DNA from: an uncultured Lachnospiraceae bacterium
GTDB taxonomy: Bacteria; Bacillota; Clostridia; Lachnospirales; Lachnospiraceae
NCBI GenBank assembly: GCA_910585905.1
Contig: CAJUID010000051.1
Span: 1 to 17,653, forward strand
Length of the DNA: 17,653 bases
Reading direction: 5' to 3'
Position 1 is the first letter of the stretch. Each line of letters starts with the position of its first letter. The notes below the pieces were generated by a model. That model did no database searches, was not told where the DNA came from, and was given only the letters and a program-made list of their open reading frames with translations. Shown piece by piece: positions 12,848 to 17,653 of the stretch. Made by a program: the position numbers and the translations under genes.

Positions 12848-14215
12848 ATGGAAAGGAACCTTACAACGGGCAGTGTATTACAGACGATTTTCAGTTTTTC
12901 ACTGCCATATTTGTTTTCATATTTATTGCAAACACTTTATGGAATGGCGGATCTGTTTATTATTGGGCAGTTTGGCGGTGTGGAAAGTACCACAGCTGTT
13001 TCGGTCGGAAGCCAGGTTATGCATATGCTTACTGTTATGATTGTTGGTCTTGCAATGGGGTCGACAGTAAAAATTGGGCGTGCGGTTGGGGCAGGTAAAA
13101 CAAAGCAGGCAGCTCTAGCGATAGGGAATACGGTTACATTATTTCTTCCGCTTTCTGTTTTTTGTATGGCAGCCTTGCTCTTTGCGGTCAAACCAATTGT
13201 GTCTTTGATGTCTACACCGTCAGAGGCTGTTTCTGGGACAGTTTCTTATTTGACAATCTGTTTTGCTGGTCTTCCGTTTATTACAGCTTATAATATGGTT
13301 AGCTCGGTGTTCCGCGGTATGGGAGATTCAAAAAGCCCAATGTATTTTATTGCGGTTGCCTGTGTGTTTAATATTGTACTGGATTATCTTTTTATCGGGG
13401 CAATGGGGCTAGGGGCAGCCGGGGCAGCTCTTGGCACGACACTTTCGCAGACGGTTAGTGTCGTTCTTTCGTTGCTTATGATTAAAAAGCGGAATATGAT
13501 TTCTGGTATCTGTCTGGCGGATCTTAAGCCAGATTGGGAAATACTGGGAGGTATTTTAAAAGTGGGGATACCTATCGCGGTGCAGGATGGCTTTATTCAG
13601 GTGGCGTTTATTGTGATTACTGTTTTTGCCAACCGCAGGGGGTTAAGTGACGCGGCTGCGGTTGGTATTGTGGAAAAGTTGATTGGAATTCTTTTTCTAG
13701 TGCCATCCTCTATGCTATCTTCTGTCTCTGCGCTTTCTGCGCAGAATATTGGTGCGGGGAAACATGACAGGGCAAGAAAAATTTTAAAATATGCGGTAGT
13801 GATTACAGTTTCTTTTGGGGTCGCTGCTTCTGTTTTGATGCTGTTTGCGGCGGAGCCTGCTGTCAGGCTGTTTGCGGATGACGAGAAAGTAATTGCGCTT
13901 GGTGGGCAGTATATGAGAGGCTATGTATGGGACTGTATTTTGGCGGGAATCCACTTTTGTTTTAGTGGTTATTTTTGTGCTTATGGATTGTCTGGTATTT
14001 CTTTTATCCATAATTTGATTTCTATTATTTTTGCACGCATCCCGCTTGCCTATCTTGCATCGAAATATTATCTGTATTCCCTGTTTCCAATGGGGATTGC
14101 GGCCCCGATTGGTTCTGCACTCTCTGTCATTATATGTATTGCTGCATTTTTTTGGATGAATCGCCATCCTGGGAGATTAGAGCCAGAAGCTGCAGTTGCT
14201 AAGAAAGTTCATTGA
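12848..14215 (+). CDS. MATE family efflux transporter
   Basis: The 455-residue membrane protein has the MATE layout of two homologous halves of six helices: NLTTGSVLQTIFSFSLPYLF, then LLQTLYGMADLFIIGQFGG and a repeat of the arrangement after residue ~230 (GGILKVGIPIAVQDGF, NIGAGKHDRARK). The length is standard. It exports organic cations or drugs using a Na+ or H+ gradient; the cargo is not predictable. GGGAG about 10 bases before the ATG is the likely ribosome binding site; the adjacent GGAAGG is too close. It is the third gene of the unit starting at 11850 and runs convergently into pdxR, overlapping it by 17 bases. Confidence 0.92.
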   Translation: MERNLTTGSVLQTIFSFSLPYLFSYLLQTLYGMADLFIIGQFGGVESTTAVSVGSQVMHMLTVMIVGLAMGSTVKIGRAVGAGKTKQAALAIGNTVTLFLPLSVFCMAALLFAVKPIVSLMSTPSEAVSGTVSYLTICFAGLPFITAYNMVSSVFRGMGDSKSPMYFIAVACVFNIVLDYLFIGAMGLGAAGAALGTTLSQTVSVVLSLLMIKKRNMISGICLADLKPDWEILGGILKVGIPIAVQDGFIQVAFIVITVFANRRGLSDAAAVGIVEKLIGILFLVPSSMLSSVSALSAQNIGAGKHDRARKILKYAVVITVSFGVAASVLMLFAAEPAVRLFADDEKVIALGGQYMRGYVWDCILAGIHFCFSGYFCAYGLSGISFIHNLISIIFARIPLAYLASKYYLYSLFPMGIAAPIGSALSVIICIAAFFWMNRHPGRLEPEAAVAKKVH

Positions 14216-15608
14216 AAATATCAGTCAGTAGCCCGACCGCTGTTGGAATTTGCTCCAGGGACAGCCCAGAATAGTTTACAAGCAGAGTATGATCTGGTAT
14301 AGTTCCGAGCGGTTCAATATAATATTGGGACAGCAGGGAAATATGGACATTATGTTTTTGGGCAATCTGTAGCAGTTCTTCGTCGGTTGATCCGGTTTCA
14401 ATGTTTATAAGAAAATGGAGGCCGGCATCTTCTCCATAGATGCGGGTTCGGTTGGCAAATGAGCTTTTGCGGATAGCTTTGAGGAAGCTATCGCGGATAT
14501 TTTTGTAATGGGTCCTCATACGGTTGATATGTTTTTCAAAATAGCCATCGGAGAGAAAGCGAGCAAGAGTGTACTGCTCAAAATTTGAGACGGTACAAGA
14601 ATAGAAATCAAGCTGGCTGTAAAATGTATCGAGCAAGTGTTTTGGCAGTATCATGTAACTTAAGCGCACGGTTCTTGAAAGGCTTTTTGCAAATGTATTA
14701 ATGTAGATGACTTTTTCTGACTGGTCAATACTCTGCAGAGTTGGGATTGGCTGCCCGGACAGTCGGAATTCGGAGTCATAATCGTCTTCTAAAATATAGC
14801 GCCCTTCTTCTCTGGAAGCCCATGCCAGTAACTCGTAACGGCGGCTGATCGAGGTGACAATCCCGGTTGGGTAGTGGTGCGATGGGGTGATATGGGCAAT
14901 CTGTGCAGCACAATTTTCTAACACATTGATATCTATGCCGTCAGAATCTAGTGGAATGGCATGGTAGGTTACCTGATAACTTTTGTATATCTGGGCGAGC
15001 TTCTGATAGGAAGGATTTTCGATTGCATATGTTTTTCTAAATCCAAGCAACTGGATAATCAGCCCATAGAGATATTCTGTTCCGGCGCCGATAATGACTT
15101 GTTCCGGTTCCACTTCCATATTGCGAAATGCTTTGAGGTGGCTGCAGATAGCCCGTCGGAGCTCCATTATGCCCCCACAGGGCGGTGTCATCATTAATTC
15201 TTCGCTTTTATCAGAAATCGTTTCTCGGATTAGTTTTGCCCAGATAGAAAATGGAAAGTTATCTGGGTTTGTTTTATTATTTACAAAGTCTAATAGATAG
15301 TCTCTTTTTGCCGCAGTTTTTGGTGCTTCAGGTTGTGGAGTGGATCGTGGGGTATAAAGCGGTGGATCGATTTTTGTAATGTAAAATCCTTTTTTGGGCA
15401 TGGAATAGATATATCCTTCAGATTGTAGTTGGGCATAGGCGTTTTCCACAGTGATCGTGCTTATGCCCAGATTTTTTGCAAAACTTCTTTTAGATGGCAG
15501 TTTTGTCCCAGCAGCTAAGTTGCCAGAGAGAATGTCATTTTTGATACATTTATATAAATGAATGTAAAGGGAATCTGAACCTATATTTGTAAAAGAATAT
15601 GTCAGCAT
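14199..15608 (-). CDS. pdxR: MocR-family regulator PdxR (GntR HTH plus aminotransferase domain)
   Basis: I choose the ATG at 15608 (469 residues); an upstream in-frame ATG at 15707 would put translation through the operator and the promoter. Residues 1-75 are a GntR winged helix (LPSKRSFAKNLGISTITVEN and the following 'AYAQLQSEGYIYSMPKKGFY'). Residues 100-469 are a fold type I aminotransferase domain with LEDDYDSEFR (Asp276) and TFAKSLSRTVRLSYM, where Lys308 would hold PLP. MocR proteins beside pdxS-pdxT are PdxR, which senses PLP and controls B6 synthesis; the divergent position and operators support that role. AGGAG lies 12 bases before the ATG. The 3' end overlaps the MATE gene by 17 bases. 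Confidence 0.92.
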   Translation of the reverse strand: MLTYSFTNIGSDSLYIHLYKCIKNDILSGNLAAGTKLPSKRSFAKNLGISTITVENAYAQLQSEGYIYSMPKKGFYITKIDPPLYTPRSTPQPEAPKTAAKRDYLLDFVNNKTNPDNFPFSIWAKLIRETISDKSEELMMTPPCGGIMELRRAICSHLKAFRNMEVEPEQVIIGAGTEYLYGLIIQLLGFRKTYAIENPSYQKLAQIYKSYQVTYHAIPLDSDGIDINVLENCAAQIAHITPSHHYPTGIVTSISRRYELLAWASREEGRYILEDDYDSEFRLSGQPIPTLQSIDQSEKVIYINTFAKSLSRTVRLSYMILPKHLLDTFYSQLDFYSCTVSNFEQYTLARFLSDGYFEKHINRMRTHYKNIRDSFLKAIRKSSFANRTRIYGEDAGLHFLINIETGSTDEELLQIAQKHNVHISLLSQYYIEPLGTIPDHTLLVNYSGLSLEQIPTAVGLLTDIFNELS

Positions 15609-15627
15609 ATCAGTTATAAGCTCCTTT

Positions 15628-15672
15628 CTGGCTATACTGGCTATATCTAAACTGGTTATTTTAATATAGCCA
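15628..15672. promoter_or_regulatory. PdxR operator cluster
   Basis: CTGGCTATA occurs twice in direct tandem (15628-15636 and 15637-15645), a weaker CTGGTTATT follows at 15652-15660, and the inverted copy TATAGCCA lies at 15665-15672. MocR regulators commonly use such direct repeats plus an inverted half site. They cover -20 to -64 of the pdxS promoter and lie downstream of the pdxR start. Confidence 0.75.
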
Positions 15673-15678
15673 AATGTT

Positions 15679-15707
15679 ATTATAATAGGATTTATGTGTA
15701 GATGCAA
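15679..15707 (-). promoter_or_regulatory. pdxR promoter
   Basis: On the minus strand TTGCAT (15707-15702) and TATAAT (15684-15679) are 17 bp apart, giving a start near 15672, right before the operators. PdxR bound there should block its own transcription. Confidence 0.65.
15681..15686 (+). promoter_or_regulatory. pdxST -10 box
   Basis: TATAAT reads on the plus strand and overlaps the pdxR -10 box face to face. No good -35 is found about 17 bp upstream (ATTTTA), the usual sign of an activator-dependent promoter; the TATAGCCA half site ends 9 bases before it. Confidence 0.6.
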
Positions 15708-15739
15708 GAAAGAATATATGGTAAGGAAAGGGGATTTTT

Positions 15740-16612
15740 ATGAGTAAACAGTATGAGTTAAATAAAGAATTGGCACAGATGTTAAAAGGTGGTGTGATTA
15801 TGGATGTCACAACACCGGAGCAGGCAAAAATAGCCGAGGAAGCGGGGGCCTGTGCAGTAATGGCATTGGAGCGCATTCCAGCAGATATTCGTGCAGCGGG
15901 TGGGGTATCACGCATGAGTGACCCAAAGATGATCCAGGGAATCCAGGAGGCGGTGTCAATCCCGGTTATGGCAAAGTGCCGCATTGGTCATTTTGTTGAG
16001 GCGCAGGTCTTGGAGGCAATAGAGATTGATTATATTGATGAGAGTGAAGTGCTGTCGCCGGCGGATGATGTATACCATATTGATAAGACAAAATTCAAAG
16101 TTCCGTTTGTATGTGGTGCAAAGGATTTGGGGGAGGCACTTCGCCGCATCAATGAGGGTGCTGCGATGATACGCACGAAGGGGGAGCCTGGAACAGGCGA
16201 TGTGGTGCAGGCGGTGCGTCATATGCGTAAGATGAACAGTGAGATTGCAAAGATTTCTTCTATGCGGGGGGATGAGCTATTTCATGAAGCAAAGGAACTT
16301 GGCGTGCCTTATGAGCTGGTAAAATATGTTCATGAAAATAACAAGCTTCCAGTTGTCAATTTTGCAGCAGGTGGTGTCGCTACGCCAGCCGATGCAGCTT
16401 TAATGATGCAGTTGGGGGCGGAAGGCGTCTTTGTCGGTTCTGGAATTTTTAAGTCTGGAAATCCAGAGAAGAGAGCTGGCGCAATCGTAAAAGCGGTCAC
16501 TAATTTTCAGGATGCGGCTCTGATTGCAGAACTTTCTAAAAATTTGGGTGAGGCAATGGTAGGCATCAATGAGGATGAAATTGAACTTTTGATGGCAGAG
16601 AGGGGAAAATAG
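15740..16612 (+). CDS. pdxS: Pyridoxal 5'-phosphate synthase lyase subunit PdxS
   Basis: The 290-residue cytoplasmic (beta/alpha)8 barrel joins ribose 5-phosphate, glyceraldehyde 3-phosphate and ammonia to make PLP without deoxyxylulose. Visible marks are MDVTTPEQAKIAEEAGACAV (Asp22), MALERIPADIRAAGGVSRMS, the Schiff-base lysine in PVMAKCRIGHFVEAQVLE (Lys79), the second lysine in IRTKGEPGTG (Lys147), and PVVNFAAGGVATPADAALMM, all canonical. Length is typical. AAAGGGGA precedes the ATG by about 5 bases. It is separated from pdxT by only 3 bases; the two form a 12+12 synthase complex, with PdxT supplying ammonia. Confidence 0.98.
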   Translation: MSKQYELNKELAQMLKGGVIMDVTTPEQAKIAEEAGACAVMALERIPADIRAAGGVSRMSDPKMIQGIQEAVSIPVMAKCRIGHFVEAQVLEAIEIDYIDESEVLSPADDVYHIDKTKFKVPFVCGAKDLGEALRRINEGAAMIRTKGEPGTGDVVQAVRHMRKMNSEIAKISSMRGDELFHEAKELGVPYELVKYVHENNKLPVVNFAAGGVATPADAALMMQLGAEGVFVGSGIFKSGNPEKRAGAIVKAVTNFQDAALIAELSKNLGEAMVGINEDEIELLMAERGK

Positions 16613-16615
16613 GAA

Positions 16616-17194
16616 GTGAAAATAGCAGTAATAGCAGTGCAGGGAGCCTTTATTGAGCATGAGAAAATGCTTCAGACATTGGGGGCAGAGATGATAGAGC
16701 TTCGCAAGGCAGGGGATTTAAAACAACCATTTGATGGCCTAGTGCTTCCAGGTGGGGAAAGTACCTTGCAGGGAAAACTGCTGAGGGAGCTTGGCATGTT
16801 TGATATACTGCAACAGAAAATATTAGAAGGTATGCCGGTACTTGCGACCTGTGCAGGGCTCATCCTTCTGGCAAAAGAGATTTCAAATGATGAGAAGCGA
16901 TATTTTGGGACGCTTCCTGTAACTGTTAAGAGAAATGCGTATGGCAGACAGCTTGGCAGCTTCTTTTGTGAGGGGGAGATTAAGGGGATTGGGCGGTATC
17001 CGATGGAATTTATACGTGCTCCATATATTGAATCAGCAGAAGAGGAAGTGGAGGTTCTCGCCGAAGTAGATGGTAAGGCCGTAGCGGTACAGTATAAAAA
17101 CCAGATAGGAGTATCTTTCCATCCAGAACTCACAAAAGATACTAGGCTTCATCAAAAGTTTTTGGAGTTATTTTCAAGGACTGATATTGGCTAG
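16616..17194 (+). CDS. pdxT: Pyridoxal 5'-phosphate synthase glutaminase subunit PdxT
   Basis: The 192-residue class I glutamine amidotransferase hydrolyses glutamine and channels ammonia to PdxS. PGGEST, the nucleophile Cys79 in LATCAGLILL, and FHPELT with His169 and Glu171 complete the catalytic triad. It begins with GTG three bases after the pdxS stop; GAGGGG upstream, inside the end of pdxS, is the likely ribosome binding site. Sequence is standard throughout. A terminator follows at 17242. Confidence 0.97.
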   Translation: MKIAVIAVQGAFIEHEKMLQTLGAEMIELRKAGDLKQPFDGLVLPGGESTLQGKLLRELGMFDILQQKILEGMPVLATCAGLILLAKEISNDEKRYFGTLPVTVKRNAYGRQLGSFFCEGEIKGIGRYPMEFIRAPYIESAEEEVEVLAEVDGKAVAVQYKNQIGVSFHPELTKDTRLHQKFLELFSRTDIG

Positions 17195-17241
17195 AAATGG
17201 TAGTGAACTAGAACCAATGTAAAAGTAGTATAAACAGAAAG

Positions 17242-17276
17242 GGTGTAGGTCTTTTTTAGAGATGGTACACCTTTTT
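17242..17276 (+). terminator. Rho-independent terminator of pdxST
   Basis: GGTGTA (17242-17247) pairs with TACACC (17266-17271) around an 18-nt loop, and TTTTT (17272-17276) follows. It lies 48 bases after the pdxT stop. Confidence 0.75.
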
Positions 17277-17446
17277 GCTTATGGAAAACTTTATCGAAAG
17301 AGTGTATTTTGTGGATTAGATAATTAGAATTGGAATATAATGTTATTTTTTGCAGTGTTGTGAGTATCTTGATTTTGTTTTACAGATGGCGGTAGGATGG
17401 GATTAGTTAATAGAATGCATCACCAAGGGGAGTGAAAAGATTTTGC
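17277..17446. other. Gap without recognisable gene
   Basis: AT-rich sequence with no open frame or strong signal that I can support. Confidence 0.4.
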
Positions 17447-17475
17447 TTTACACCGATTAGAAAAACTTTTATAAT
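17447..17475 (+). promoter_or_regulatory. Strong promoter reading off the right edge
   Basis: TTTACA (17447-17452) and a perfect TATAAT (17470-17475) are exactly 17 bp apart. Transcription would start near 17482. Confidence 0.65.
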
Positions 17476-17481
17476 AAAAAA

Positions 17482-17653
17482 GCGGCAGGAGAAATTTTTC
17501 AATGGACAACTGAAAATTAATATCTATTTTATCGACTGTAAATTGTAAAAAAGATTCATGCGTATGTCATGAGTCAAAAGTTATAATTTGACTTTCCTCA
17601 TTTTTTGAAGAGGATACTCTGCAGTTATCCATAGGCAGAGGAGTTTCGCCAAT
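17482..17653 (+). other. Transcribed, hairpin-bearing 5' region cut by the window edge
   Basis: Downstream of the promoter GCAGGAGA and ATG (17502) open only ATG GAC AAC TGA, so no real coding start is seen. Two stems are visible: GATTCATG with CATGAGTC (about 17551-17573, one G-U pair) and CTCTGC with GCAGAG (about 17618-17641). No known riboswitch is recognised. The downstream gene lies outside the window. Confidence 0.35.

Noticed and set aside
12819..13040. Plus frame beginning before the MATE gene
   Set aside because: It overlaps the well-supported MATE start in another frame and yields no family pattern.
15609..15707. Upstream ATG as the start of pdxR (502 residues)
   Set aside because: The extra 33 residues would run through the operators and the pdxR promoter, have no family similarity, and the ATG at 15608 has an AGGAG upstream and the normal family N-terminus.
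16672..17133. 153-codon minus frame across pdxT
   Set aside because: Shadow of the certain pdxT gene; Ser/Pro-rich with no ribosome binding site.

Overview
The window looks like a chromosomal stretch from a low-to-mid GC Firmicute, most likely a gut Clostridium-class organism of the Lachnospiraceae type. The evidence is AGGAGG-type ribosome binding sites, a CD3324-family helix-turn-helix protein, a DUF1796 protein, an ammonium transporter fused to a PII domain, and the PdxR/PdxST vitamin B6 locus. I cannot name a genus.

Left part (1 to about 6650) is an AT-rich accessory region with many gene remains. A ~212-bp imperfect direct repeat (40-252 and 2021-2232), carrying what may be an IS630-type transposase fragment, brackets a serine-recombinase tail, a broken tyrosine integrase and an intact Phd/YefM-ParE/RelE toxin-antitoxin pair. 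Next come a zinc-ribbon pseudogene with stops along one reading frame (2521-2934), an intact membrane zinc-ribbon protein (3085-3723), and a little-known cluster. That cluster holds a CD3324-type HTH protein fused to a degenerate ParB-like domain (3975-4715), a stand-alone ParB-like paralogue with an intact DGRHR motif (5043-5480), and a zinc-ribbon P-loop kinase-like protein overlapping it by ATGA (5477-6088). A frameshifted TetR regulator remnant and a GC-rich, hairpin-dense intergenic repeat close the region.

Middle part (6650-11660): a small minus-strand gene ends inside the repeat's hairpin. An amt gene fused to a PII domain (7482-9167) follows; its leader has a consensus promoter, a terminator hairpin within about 10 nt of the predicted start, and a 15-codon ORF with a near-perfect ribosome binding site. 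A shortened second copy of the GC-rich repeat and a terminator end this unit. Then come a long coiled-coil protein built from thirteen near-identical 14-residue units (9601-10479) and a DUF1796 putative cysteine peptidase (10648-11661).

Right part (11660-17653) is ordinary housekeeping sequence: an ArsC/Spx-like protein, a PAP2 phosphatase and a MATE exporter in one likely operon with another promoter-then-terminator leader. Converging on it is pdxR (MocR family), divergent from pdxS-pdxT, which make pyridoxal 5'-phosphate. The 130-bp pdxR-pdxS gap holds direct and inverted CTGGCTATA-type sites and two back-to-back promoters, arranged as expected if PdxR activates pdxST and represses itself. 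The last 460 bases contain the pdxT terminator and a strong promoter reading out of the window.
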